From Planctomycetaceae bacterium (GTDB taxonomy: Bacteria > Planctomycetota > Planctomycetia > Pirellulales > Thermoguttaceae), in NCBI GenBank assembly GCA_031267635.1, contig JAIRYX010000513.1, positions 1-14,216 of the forward strand: a DNA stretch of 14,216 nucleotides, read 5' to 3'. Made by a program: the position numbers and the translations under genes. The first letter of the stretch is position 1, and each line of letters opens with the position of its first letter. Below the pieces are notes generated by a model. The model ran no database searches, was not told the DNA's origin, and was given only the letters and a program-made list of their open reading frames with translations. This document shows, piece by piece, positions 7,788-14,216 of this stretch.

Positions 7788-7913
7788 CAATCTTTCAAAT
7801 ATTGACGTCAGCATTTGAATGTCCGGTTTCAACATTCCGGTTTCTGAAGCCAATATTTGAATTTCTGACTTCAATATGCCGTCTCTGAAGTCCATGTTTG
7901 GGGTGTTGAAGAA
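7788..7913. repeat. degenerate tandem array: six units of 21 bp
   Basis: Six 21-base steps each begin with CAAT, CAGC, CAAC or CATG at 7788, 7809, 7830, 7851, 7872 and 7893. The rest of the unit varies widely. On the minus strand the units read as diverged heptapeptides ending in leucine in five of six units, for example KSEIQIL, KPDIQML and ASETGML. That looks more like protein-level conservation than DNA-level conservation. The enclosing minus frame (7755-8033) would start at TTG without a good ribosome site, so I do not call it a gene. The rest of the gap between 7761 and 8066 has no other supported gene and must hold the tsaD promoter. Confidence 0.65.
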
Positions 7914-7982
7914 CACAAAAGTTTTTTGGGATTCGGGGAATTTGTTTTTTGATTTTTGAGTAGCTCTCATTCTCTTGTGAAT

Positions 7983-8010
7983 CCCCAGAGTCCCAATTCT
8001 CCCTTTTGTC
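7983..8010. repeat. GTCCC-rich dispersed motif, copy B
   Basis: CCCCAGAGTCCC followed by CCCTTTTGTC matches copy A (4218-4247) in both halves, with a different middle. It lies 56 bases upstream of the tsaD start codon. This is a sequence observation only; the role is unknown. Confidence 0.5.
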
Positions 8011-8066
8011 GGGGAACAGTTTAAGAAATTCAAAACAAATCATCCCTTCTCTTTCCGTAAATAAAC

Positions 8067-9122
8067 ATGCTTAAAATCCTCACCATAGAAACAACTTGCG
8101 ACGAAACGGCGGCGGCTGTCGTTACTGATACTCTTGAGGTACTCGGTGCAATGGTTGCGTCGCAAGATGAATTTCATCAACGTTTCGGCGGCGTTGTCCC
8201 GGAAATTGCGTCACGGGCGCATTTGGAGCGTATTCTTCCTATCATCGACGCAACGCTCAACAAAGCAAATATTTCGCTTCAAGAATTGGACGCGGTTTCT
8301 GTTGCGAATCGTCCCGGACTTGCCGGTGCGTTATTGGTCGGTTTGGCAGCGGCAAAATCTCTTTGTCTTGCAATTGGGAAACCGCTGATCGCAATCAATC
8401 ATTTGCAAGGACACATTTACGCCTGCCGTGTCGCATGGGCGGAGAAATACGCGAAAAATCAAACATTAAGCAACAACGAACATTGCGATATTTTCCCGTG
8501 TGTCGGTTTGATTGTCAGCGGCGGGCATACGAATTTGTACCGCTGTCAAAGTCCAATTGATTTTGAATTACTCGGTTCGACAATTGACGACGCGGCGGGA
8601 GAAGCGTTTGACAAAGTGGCGTCAATGCTTGGATTACCGTATCCCGGCGGTCCGGCAATTCAACGAGCGGCAGCAAACGGCGATCCCAAGGCGTATCGTT
8701 TTCCTCGCGCTTTTCTTGACGCACCGGAACGGCTTGATTTTAGTTTTAGCGGTCTCAAAACGGCGGTTCGTTATAAAATCGCCGGTCAGGGACAAGTGGA
8801 TTTTTCTCAAATTCAATTGAGCGAAAAAGAAATTGCTGATTTCGCGGCGTCGTTTCAAGAAGCGGCGGTTGACTCGCTAGTTGGCAAAACGATCCATGCT
8901 TTGCAAAAAACGAGAATGACCACGTTGTGTATTGGCGGAGGCGTGGCGGCAAATATACGATTTCGTGAAAAAATGGAAATTGCCGCAAAAAAACAAAAGA
9001 TTCGTCTGCATATTGCTCCATTGCACCTTTGTACAGACAACGCCGTCATGGGAGCTATTGCGATTGAACGCTACCATGCCAAACTTTTCGAGCCGCTTGA
9101 TATTGACGTTCATCCTACGTGA
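8067..9122 (+). CDS. tsaD: tRNA threonylcarbamoyladenosine transferase TsaD
   Basis: A 351-residue protein of the usual TsaD length. It transfers the threonylcarbamoyl group from threonylcarbamoyl-AMP to A37 of tRNAs reading ANN codons, working with TsaB and TsaE; TsaC makes the donor. Visible motifs, in order, are ETTCDETAAAVV near the N-terminus, FGGVVPEIASRAH (about 40-52), the metal-binding NHLQGH (H112, H116), GLIVSGGHTNLY, DDAAGEAFDKVASMLGLPYPGG, FSFSGLKTAV, CIGGGVAAN and CTDNAVMG with metal ligand D324. All expected ligands are present. The nucleotide-loop region reads ANRPGLAGALLVG, a variant of the commoner TxGPGLxGxLLVG. The ATG at 8067 has no clear Shine-Dalgarno site. The gene converges on the HU gene. 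Confidence 0.97.
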   Translation: MLKILTIETTCDETAAAVVTDTLEVLGAMVASQDEFHQRFGGVVPEIASRAHLERILPIIDATLNKANISLQELDAVSVANRPGLAGALLVGLAAAKSLCLAIGKPLIAINHLQGHIYACRVAWAEKYAKNQTLSNNEHCDIFPCVGLIVSGGHTNLYRCQSPIDFELLGSTIDDAAGEAFDKVASMLGLPYPGGPAIQRAAANGDPKAYRFPRAFLDAPERLDFSFSGLKTAVRYKIAGQGQVDFSQIQLSEKEIADFAASFQEAAVDSLVGKTIHALQKTRMTTLCIGGGVAANIRFREKMEIAAKKQKIRLHIAPLHLCTDNAVMGAIAIERYHAKLFEPLDIDVHPT

Positions 9123-9189
9123 GCGTTTTATTTCGTACATTTGCGACAAGAAAATATCCACCATCGAACGGTGTGAAAGAGTGGAGTCT

Positions 9190-9226
9190 GGATTTTAAGA
9201 TTTTTCCGCGAAAATTTGTAAAATCC
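9190..9226. terminator. possible shared terminator between convergent tsaD and HU genes
   Basis: GGATTTT at 9190-9196 pairs with AAAATCC at 9220-9226, and ATTTT/AAAAT pairs inside around TCCGCG. It lies between two converging stop codons (9122 and 9248). There is no clean T-run outside the stem on either strand, so termination is plausible but not certain. Confidence 0.35.
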
Positions 9227-9247
9227 GTTGATAAAAACTCCTTTTGA

Positions 9248-9574
9248 TTATTCGGCTTCGCTACTATTTTGTTGGTCGTTTTGTTTTTTTTTCAACATTA
9301 GGTCGCGGACTCTCGTTTCCATTGCTTTACCCGGCTTAAAAATGACCACAAATTTTTTTTCCACCAAAACTTCTTCGCCGGTTTTAGGATTACGCGCTTT
9401 TCGCGATGCACGGCATTTCACTTCAAAAACGCCGAAATTTCTCAATTCAATTCGTTTGTCCTCAATCAATGTTTCAATAATGGTGTCAAAAGTTTTCTGA
9501 ACCATTTCTTTCGTTTTCATTTGCGGCAGGCCAACTTGTTCCGAAATGGCTTTCACGATTTCTTTTTTTGTCAT
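9248..9574 (-). CDS. hup: HU/IHF-family DNA-binding protein with short C-terminal tail
   Basis: A 108-residue small basic nucleoid protein that should act as a dimer, bending and compacting DNA. The N-terminal helices run to about residue 40 (MTKKEIVKAISEQVGL at the start). The conserved turn LRNFGVFEV is at 44-52, and the DNA-intercalating arm has RNPKTGEE at 61-68 with P63. The core ends near residue 92; a hydrophilic tail of about 16 residues rich in K, Q, N, S and E extends beyond the usual 90-residue HU. HU and IHF subunits cannot be told apart reliably here. A GAGGAG site (9583-9588) lies eight bases before the ATG, the strongest ribosome site in the window, consistent with high expression. 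The very AT-rich upstream region could be a binding place for the protein itself; this is inference. Confidence 0.94.
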   Translation of the reverse strand: MTKKEIVKAISEQVGLPQMKTKEMVQKTFDTIIETLIEDKRIELRNFGVFEVKCRASRKARNPKTGEEVLVEKKFVVIFKPGKAMETRVRDLMLKKKQNDQQNSSEAE

Positions 9575-9582
9575 GTCTAATT

Positions 9583-9588
9583 CTCCTC
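9583..9588 (-). promoter_or_regulatory. strong ribosome binding site of the HU gene
   Basis: GAGGAG on the minus strand is separated by eight bases from the ATG at 9574. Most other genes in the window lack such a site. Confidence 0.75.
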
Positions 9589-10122
9589 AAATCATACCAT
9601 ACCGTATTAGCGGCTGAGCAATCGGCGTTTATTACTACGATCAGCCATCCGAGTGTTTCTTTTACGAATCCTGATATACATAATAAATTTAAAATGTAAA
9701 TGTTGCAGCAAGTAAAGTCAAGAGTGTTTTCGCTTCCTTTCCGAAATATTATTTTTCGACCGCTGGAAAAAAACATTTGACCATTAGTAAGAGTAAATTT
9801 TACGCCCTGTTTATACATAACATTATAGCAGATCAAAAGTTAAGTGCAAATCTTTTTTGAAAATTCTATGCTTTTTTATAAGTTTCCTGAAATATATTTT
9901 TCTTAAAATATATTCTTTAACAGTTTTTTTTGTTTTAATAAAGAAACTCGAAGTATTTTTCTATTTTTGCTAATGTTTTCTTTTTTGTAAAATTTATAGT
10001 GGCTGTGTAACAGGAAAAGTTCTGGTTATACTGCTGAAAGGTAGTAGCTGGCATTTTGAGGTTCAGGATGTTTCTTGCACTTGAATTTTCGGTTCGAATT
10101 TTAAAGCGTAAGGAGTATTAGC
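9589..10122. other. AT-rich gap upstream of the HU gene
   Basis: No gene is supported in this 534-bp gap. From about 9840 to 10000 it is made mostly of T-tracts and A-tracts and looks like intrinsically curved or easily melted DNA. A GGCTGA/TCAGCC inverted pair lies at 9612-9617 and 9641-9646, in the likely promoter region of the HU gene. The part from 10001 to 10122 is of more normal composition and holds no RNA gene that I can recognise. Confidence 0.45.
9891..9914. repeat. 24-bp AT-only palindrome with TCTT loop
   Basis: AATATATTTT at 9891-9900 is followed by TCTT and then AAAATATATT at 9905-9914, a perfect 10-bp inverted repeat. On the plus strand a run of eight T follows at 9923-9930, which would suit a terminator, but no plus-strand gene ends upstream. 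It may be a protein-binding or DNA-melting site in the HU upstream region. Confidence 0.6.
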
Positions 10123-11271
10123 TCATTTTCCTTCCTTCAATTTCACATGGATCGTTGTATCCAAAGTGGAAATTTCAAGGAAATTTTTTTCTGCCAATTT
10201 TCGTACTGCGTCGTTTACTTCAAAATCAAGACAATGATGAAACTGCTTTTCGAGCCAATTTTCCGTGTTTTGATCCAATTCTTGCAGCGTCAATTCACGA
10301 TTCGGAGAAACGTACAAAATATAATAACTCAAGAGAGTTTCTTTGACCTCTTGTTCTTCCGCCGCGTCCAGCAATGTTGTCAGCGCGGCTCCGTTGTTGG
10401 AAAGGTTGCTGAAATACAAATTGCTGGAAAATCGGTGCATATATTTTGTTTTGCTGTTTAAGAAACTCAAAATTCCTTTGACGGCAGCGATTACCAAGCC
10501 GGTTAAAATCACCCAAAAGTAAATCCACGAAAATGTAAACGCAAAAACCAATTTGGAAATCGGCGTAAACAGCGATCCCAACACGCTTCCGCCGATTTTT
10601 ACACGGTCAAAAATCGGCATTCCCAGTTTCACTTTCGGCGCGATAATTTTGATGTTTTCTATAGGAATGTCTTTAAACATCTTGATAAGCAGTCGTTCGT
10701 CGAATTTCTGTTTGAACCGCGCCATCACAAACACACGTTTCAGCAATGTTACCCAACGAGTGCGTTTCAGAAAAAAGAGAAAATTTTCCGTTTCTTCTTG
10801 TTTACGGATTCCGCGATAATAAACGTGAAACTCATCGAAATTGTCTGTGTCCACCGAAATCGACAAACCGCCGACCGGCTGTAATGCCAAACATTCCTTG
10901 AGTTGCTCGCGTGTCAATTCGCGGTAATTGCCGATTTGCAAAACGCGGCGGATATTCGCATAAAGCCGCAACTGAATCGTTTGCAATTCTTCAACAGAGT
11001 ATTCCGGCTCGGACAATGTTTCGCAGTCGGGATCAAACGGCACAAAATCTCGCTTGAGCGATTCGAGTAACGTATGATATTCCGCGTGAAAATTTGTCAC
11101 TAACGTTTGATGCAAATCGCTTAATTGACGGCATTCTTTGTCATTAAGCAGCGGATCTTGTAACATTCGTTCTAATAAAATTTCCGCGCGAAACGGAAGA
11201 AATTGCTCGCGGTCTTCCAGAAATTCCGGCGCATTCGACGGTCGTCGAAAAAATGAAAATGAAGGAAACAT
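10123..11271 (-). CDS. DUF3754 (TMEM143-like) membrane protein of unknown function
   Basis: A 382-residue protein that I assign to the DUF3754 family, which also includes the mitochondrial protein TMEM143; its biochemical role is not known. Supporting stretches are FLEDREQFLPFRAEILLERM (about 17-36), LRLYANIRRVLQ (101-112), DNFDEFHVYYRGIR (143-156) and LLIKMFKDIPIENIKIIAPKVK (split at about 194-215). A hydrophobic stretch at about 238-269 should form one or two membrane spans, leaving a long N-terminal and a shorter C-terminal soluble part. There is no signal peptide and no catalytic motif. The start at ATG 11271 lacks a clear ribosome site. It lies 169 bases after the hydrolase gene on the same strand and seems to have its own promoter. 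Confidence 0.85.
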   Translation of the reverse strand: MFPSFSFFRRPSNAPEFLEDREQFLPFRAEILLERMLQDPLLNDKECRQLSDLHQTLVTNFHAEYHTLLESLKRDFVPFDPDCETLSEPEYSVEELQTIQLRLYANIRRVLQIGNYRELTREQLKECLALQPVGGLSISVDTDNFDEFHVYYRGIRKQEETENFLFFLKRTRWVTLLKRVFVMARFKQKFDERLLIKMFKDIPIENIKIIAPKVKLGMPIFDRVKIGGSVLGSLFTPISKLVFAFTFSWIYFWVILTGLVIAAVKGILSFLNSKTKYMHRFSSNLYFSNLSNNGAALTTLLDAAEEQEVKETLLSYYILYVSPNRELTLQELDQNTENWLEKQFHHCLDFEVNDAVRKLAEKNFLEISTLDTTIHVKLKEGK

Positions 11272-11317
11272 GGAATAATTTTGTGCGGTCTGAAATTTTC
11301 AAATAGACGAGCTATGT

Positions 11318-11345
11318 ATATTAGATTGCCAAGAGAGATTCTCAA
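11318..11345 (-). promoter_or_regulatory. candidate sigma70-type promoter for the DUF3754 gene
   Basis: On the minus strand TTGAGA (11340-11345) and TAATAT (11318-11323) are 16 bases apart, and the start codon follows about 47 bases later. The palindrome GAGATTCTC overlaps the -35 box and could be an operator. Matches are partial, so this is a candidate only. Confidence 0.35.
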
Positions 11346-11440
11346 TCCAATAAGTTAAGTCAGCGCTCTAAAAACATGATTAAATAACTGATTCGTGTTA
11401 CAGAACAAATCAAAGAAATCAATCGGAAACAATTCGCTCT

Positions 11441-12307
11441 CTATTCATTTCCTTTGAACACGAACTGTTTTTCGCCGGTGAAATCGCTCGACAAAATGCT
11501 GGGGCAGACGTATTTTTCAATGTACGCGACAATTAGATCCGTTCCTTTGAAATGAGCGACGTTGGGCCAACTTTCGTGATTGTACATCGTGTCGGTCATG
11601 TCGCGCATCAAGACGACATTTTTCTCCTGCTTGACCATGTTGCGAAGTCCAAACGGTCGCCCGATCACGCACATGTTCGTATGCACGCCCATTAAAATTA
11701 CGTTTTTGATTCCTTTTGCTTTGAGAAACGAACCGATCTCAACGCCTTTGTCGGAAACAAGGTCTTTTTCTTGATCAATAGTCAGCGTTGCGATTTGGCT
11801 TTTCCAAGGAGAGCCGCCTTGACAATGCGGATTGCAATCGCAACCGCCGTCGTTTTGGTCAATAGGCCATTCTTTCCCTTTTTCCGACGGTAAACCCTGA
11901 TTCCACGCTTCGCCATTCAGGAATTTGGCGACTTCGGTATCATTGTATTCTTTCGCACGCTTCCTTGCCGGAGTATCTTCATACGCCGCCATGCAACTGC
12001 TCGGCGCGTGAATGATTGTTACGCCTTTGTCGCGAGCCGATTTGAGAACGTTGTCCATCATCGGCGCCATTTCGCCGACACGGGCTGTCGCTCCTTGGCA
12101 CCAATGCTGATTCCACATATCGCAAATAATAATCGCGGTTTCCTGCGGAAGCCATTCCTCGACGACGTTTTTTACTTCGCCGTCTTCGTTGCGGCTCTCT
12201 TTGTGAATGGTGATTTTTTCCTGTGCGTTCGCTGTTTGCGGCATAAACACTGCGCACGACGCTAACACACAAACAGTCATAAAATTCCATTGGAAAAACT
12301 TTGTCAT
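11441..12307 (-). CDS. secreted isochorismatase-like cysteine hydrolase
   Basis: A 288-residue protein of the isochorismatase/nicotinamidase superfamily. The frame is open to 12415, but ATG 12307 gives a normal signal peptide (MTKFFQWN, hydrophobic core, TANA before QE at about residue 28), so I chose that start. The export suggests a periplasmic enzyme. The catalytic Asp is probably D63 in AIIICDMWNQHWC, and the nucleophile is C213 in GVHTNMCVIGRPFG, a motif typical of the family. I could not assign the third member, lysine, with confidence. An insert near residues 154-164 reads DGGCDCNPHCQGG, with three cysteines and a histidine that could form a disulfide or bind metal. The substrate is unknown; amide hydrolysis is likely, isochorismate unlikely. 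It lies 97 bases after pyrC on the same strand and may share its transcript. Confidence 0.9.
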   Translation of the reverse strand: MTKFFQWNFMTVCVLASCAVFMPQTANAQEKITIHKESRNEDGEVKNVVEEWLPQETAIIICDMWNQHWCQGATARVGEMAPMMDNVLKSARDKGVTIIHAPSSCMAAYEDTPARKRAKEYNDTEVAKFLNGEAWNQGLPSEKGKEWPIDQNDGGCDCNPHCQGGSPWKSQIATLTIDQEKDLVSDKGVEIGSFLKAKGIKNVILMGVHTNMCVIGRPFGLRNMVKQEKNVVLMRDMTDTMYNHESWPNVAHFKGTDLIVAYIEKYVCPSILSSDFTGEKQFVFKGNE

Positions 12308-12404
12308 TGTTTTCTTTCTATTCGACTTTTCATACTTGAAAATTGGGTTTGCATTAAAGAAGGGAAAGGGAGAGGTCAAAAGAACGCGAGGAAACATTGA
12401 GAAC

Positions 12405-13685
12405 TTATATTTCATACCGTATCTTCCCGCCGAGAATCACAGCGGTAACACGTCCGGTCAGCTCCTCGCCCAAATACGGCGAATTTTTACTCTTGGAATG
12501 TAATTCCGATTCCGTTACCGTCCATTTACGATTCGGATCGATAACCGTTATATCCGCATCCGCGCCGACTGCCAGCGTTCCTTTCGGCAGCCCAAGGATA
12601 TTTGCGGGATTCAATGTCATCTTTTCGATCATCTGCGTCCATGTCAAGATTCCCGGATGAATCAATCGTGTGGTAAGTACGGCAACCGCCGTTTCCAAAC
12701 CGATAATTCCAAACGGCGCACGGTCAAGTTCCTGCATTTTTTTCTCTAAAGCGTGCGGCGCGTGATCGGTCGCAATCACGTCAATCGTTCCGTCCCGCAG
12801 CCCTTCCAGACACGCTTCGACATGCCGCTGACTTCGTAGCGGCGGATTCATTTTATAATTGGAATTAAACGAATGAAGCTTTTCATCGGTGAGCGTCAAA
12901 TGGTGCGGCGTGACTTCGGCAGTGACGCGAACCCCGCGATCTTTCGCCCGACGCACCGTTTGCACTGAATGTTCCGTCGAAAGGTGCATCACATGCAAGC
13001 GTCCGCCGGTCAATTCCGCCAACGCAATATCACGAGCAACCATCACGTCTTCCGCCGCCGCCGACATCCCCCGCAAACCAAGCAGCATTGAAACCTTGCC
13101 CTCGTGCATCACGCCGCCTTGAGTTAACGGCAGCGACTCCGCATGATTCAGCACCGGCTTGTCGAACATAAGACAATACTCCAACGCCCGACGCATCAAT
13201 TCCGGATCCGTCACCGGCGAACCGTCGTCGCTGCACGCCACCGCTCCGGCTTGAAACAACATGCCAAGCTCCGCGAGTTCTTTGCCTTCGCGGTTTTTGC
13301 TGATACAACACATCGCATAAACGTTACTATTTCCCGCGCGGTTTGCCAATTGACGCACAAGTTCCAGAGTTCCCGGCGAATCAAGCGGCGGCTCGGTATT
13401 CGGGCAACAAACCACCGACGTAAACCCGCCGTGAAGAGCCGCGAGCGTTCCGGTTTCAATTGTTTCGTCTTCCTCCCGACCGGGTTCGCGAAAATGAACG
13501 TGCATATCGATCAACCCCGGCACGACGATTTTCCCTTGCGCATTCAACACCGGATCGCCCGGCTTCGGCAAAACCGACGTGCCGACCCCTTCGATTTTCC
13601 CGTCCGCAATGCGGATATTGGCGATCTTATCAAGACTTTGCGAGGGATCGATAATCCGCCCGCCTTTAATAAAAACTGCTGACAT
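12405..13685 (-). CDS. pyrC: dihydroorotase, class I
   Basis: A 426-residue zinc amidohydrolase that closes carbamoyl aspartate to dihydroorotate, the third step of pyrimidine synthesis, in the cytoplasm. The frame is open to 13781, but ATG 13685 starts directly with the family N-terminus SAVFIKGGRIIDPSQSLD. Metal and substrate residues, numbered from this start, are H62 and H64 in DMHVHFREPG (with R66 for substrate), D153 in CSDDGSPV, H181 in LNHAES, H234 in HVMHLSTEHS and catalytic D307 in IATDHAPHA. This spacing is close to that of the Aquifex class I enzyme, and all residues are present, so the enzyme should be active and not a non-catalytic partner of PyrB. No pyrB is seen within the window upstream. 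A promoter candidate lies about 70 bases before the start. Confidence 0.95.
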   Translation of the reverse strand: MSAVFIKGGRIIDPSQSLDKIANIRIADGKIEGVGTSVLPKPGDPVLNAQGKIVVPGLIDMHVHFREPGREEDETIETGTLAALHGGFTSVVCCPNTEPPLDSPGTLELVRQLANRAGNSNVYAMCCISKNREGKELAELGMLFQAGAVACSDDGSPVTDPELMRRALEYCLMFDKPVLNHAESLPLTQGGVMHEGKVSMLLGLRGMSAAAEDVMVARDIALAELTGGRLHVMHLSTEHSVQTVRRAKDRGVRVTAEVTPHHLTLTDEKLHSFNSNYKMNPPLRSQRHVEACLEGLRDGTIDVIATDHAPHALEKKMQELDRAPFGIIGLETAVAVLTTRLIHPGILTWTQMIEKMTLNPANILGLPKGTLAVGADADITVIDPNRKWTVTESELHSKSKNSPYLGEELTGRVTAVILGGKIRYEI

Positions 13686-13753
13686 AAATCTCGCGAGTTC
13701 AAGTGATAACGATGTGCTGTGCATAAATCCCGCTCTGTGAACGGTTACTTCGT

Positions 13754-13781
13754 ATTCTATCATAAAAGAATTTTGATTCAA
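13754..13781 (-). promoter_or_regulatory. candidate sigma70-type promoter for pyrC
   Basis: On the minus strand TTGAAT (13776-13781) and TAGAAT (13754-13759) are 16 bases apart, matching the consensus at four and five of six positions. A leader of about 60 bases would follow before ATG 13685. The promoter abuts the 105-bp repeat on its upstream side. No PyrR site or attenuator was recognised in the leader. Confidence 0.45.
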
Positions 13782-13798
13782 TGTTTACAGCAATCCAA

Positions 13799-14113
13799 GC
13801 AATCCCAGGGACACGAGGGATTCCAGGGACAATTGGGACAGGGCGAGTTTCTTGAAAAAGAAAACCGTAAATCCGCCGAAGAGTTTCCAAAATCAAAAAG
13901 AGAGCAATCCAAGGGACACGAGGGACTCCAGGGATAATTGGGACAGGGCGAGTTTCTTGAAAAAGACAATGAGAAATTCCCCGAAGAGTTGCCAAAATCA
14001 GAAAGAGAGCAATCCCAGAGACACGAGGGACTCCAGGGACAATTGGGACAGGGCAAGTTTCTTGAAAAAGACAATGAGAAATTCCCCGAAGAGTTTGCAA
14101 AATCAGAAAAATG
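13799..14113. repeat. three tandem copies of a 105-bp repeat
   Basis: Copies start at 13799, 13904 and 14009 at GCAATCC, each exactly 105 bases (5 x 21). Copies 2 and 3 differ at only a few bases; copy 1 is more diverged in its second half. Each copy begins with GGGAC-type words (CAGGGACACGAGGG, GACAATTGGGACAG) and ends in an A-rich part. In one plus frame the unit reads as a 35-residue peptide with GHEGLQGQLGQG and FLEKDNEKFPEE, but copy 2 has TAA (13936-13938) where the others have CAA. Minus frames are open only because 105 is a multiple of three. No ribosome site supports translation. The array lies just upstream of the pyrC promoter. Confidence 0.95.
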
Positions 14114-14114
14114 A

Positions 14115-14153
14115 GTCCCCAAAGTCCCTGACGTCCCTCGTGTCCCTTTTGTC
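14115..14153. repeat. GTCCC-rich dispersed motif, copy C
   Basis: Four GTCCC words within 33 bases lead into CCCTTTTGTC, as in copies A and B. Here it lies between the 105-bp repeat and the array-1-like units at the window edge. Confidence 0.5.
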
Positions 14154-14166
14154 CTTTACCCGAAAA

Positions 14167-14216
14167 CTTTTCGGAAATCCCCCAGCAATTTCGGATGACA
14201 ATCCGGCGATTTTGAA
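14167..14216. repeat. start of a diverged 21-bp array related to array 1
   Basis: CTTTTCGGAAAT at 14167 and ATTTCGGATGA at 14188 are exactly 21 bases apart, and ATTTTGAA follows in register at 14209. The same words in the same register, CTTTTCGGAAAAT and TTTTTCGGATGAT, make up neighbouring units of array 1. The rest of each unit differs. The window ends before the length of this array can be seen. A palindrome CCGAAAA-C-TTTTCGG (14159-14173) marks its left edge. Confidence 0.5.

Noticed and set aside
10001..10075. Possible SRP RNA or other small RNA, from AACAGG and GTAGCTGGCA words
   Set aside because: The invariant GGAAGG/AGCAGC loop of SRP RNA is absent and no convincing fold was found.
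10091..10106. GGTTCGAAT resembling a tRNA T-arm
   Set aside because: Flanking bases do not form the T-stem, and no acceptor or anticodon arms are present.
12308..12415. Upstream extension of the hydrolase frame to 12415
   Set aside because: It would bury a good signal peptide and would overlap the end of pyrC.
13686..13781. Upstream extension of the pyrC frame to 13781
   Set aside because: The added residues are outside the family N-terminus, and the region holds the likely promoter.

Overview
This 14.2 kb window reads as chromosomal DNA of a bacterium that is probably a planctomycete or a close relative. That placement is an inference. It rests on the mix of a secreted isochorismatase-like hydrolase, a DUF3754 membrane protein, a single-chain double M16 peptidase, weak or absent Shine-Dalgarno sites at most starts, and large repeat-filled gaps between genes. 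No rRNA, tRNA, phage gene or complete insertion sequence was found.

Layout, left to right: an unassigned left edge (1-313); a terminator and a membrane-anchored M16 peptidase on the minus strand (389-3292); a 2.3 kb divergent gap (3293-5618) holding three unrelated tandem arrays, all with exactly 21-bp units (28, 12 and 10 units), plus a three-copy mini-array with the same period; an ADP-forming acyl-CoA synthetase on the plus strand (5619-7760); a gap with a degenerate 21-bp array (7788-7913); tsaD on the plus strand (8067-9122); and a convergent HU gene on the minus strand (9248-9574). Next comes an AT-rich gap, then three minus-strand genes: a DUF3754 protein (10123-11271), a secreted isochorismatase-like hydrolase (11441-12307) and dihydroorotase pyrC (12405-13685). 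The right end carries a 105-bp triplicate repeat (105 = 5 x 21) and what looks like the edge of another 21-bp array related to the first one.

The genes do not form one pathway. They are housekeeping functions: tRNA t6A modification, pyrimidine synthesis, nucleoid structure, acyl-CoA/ATP interconversion and envelope proteolysis. pyrC and the hydrolase, 97 bp apart on one strand, are the only plausible co-transcribed pair.

The unusual content is in the gaps. Arrays with unrelated sequences share a 21-bp period, which equals seven codons and two turns of B-DNA. In arrays 1 and 3 most base differences between units fall at silent third positions of one plus-strand reading frame, and a stop-free frame runs through arrays 1 and 2 and their junction. 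Short GTCCC-rich motifs recur in the same gaps. Whether these are decayed heptapeptide-repeat genes, structural DNA or a mobile repeat family cannot be settled from this window.
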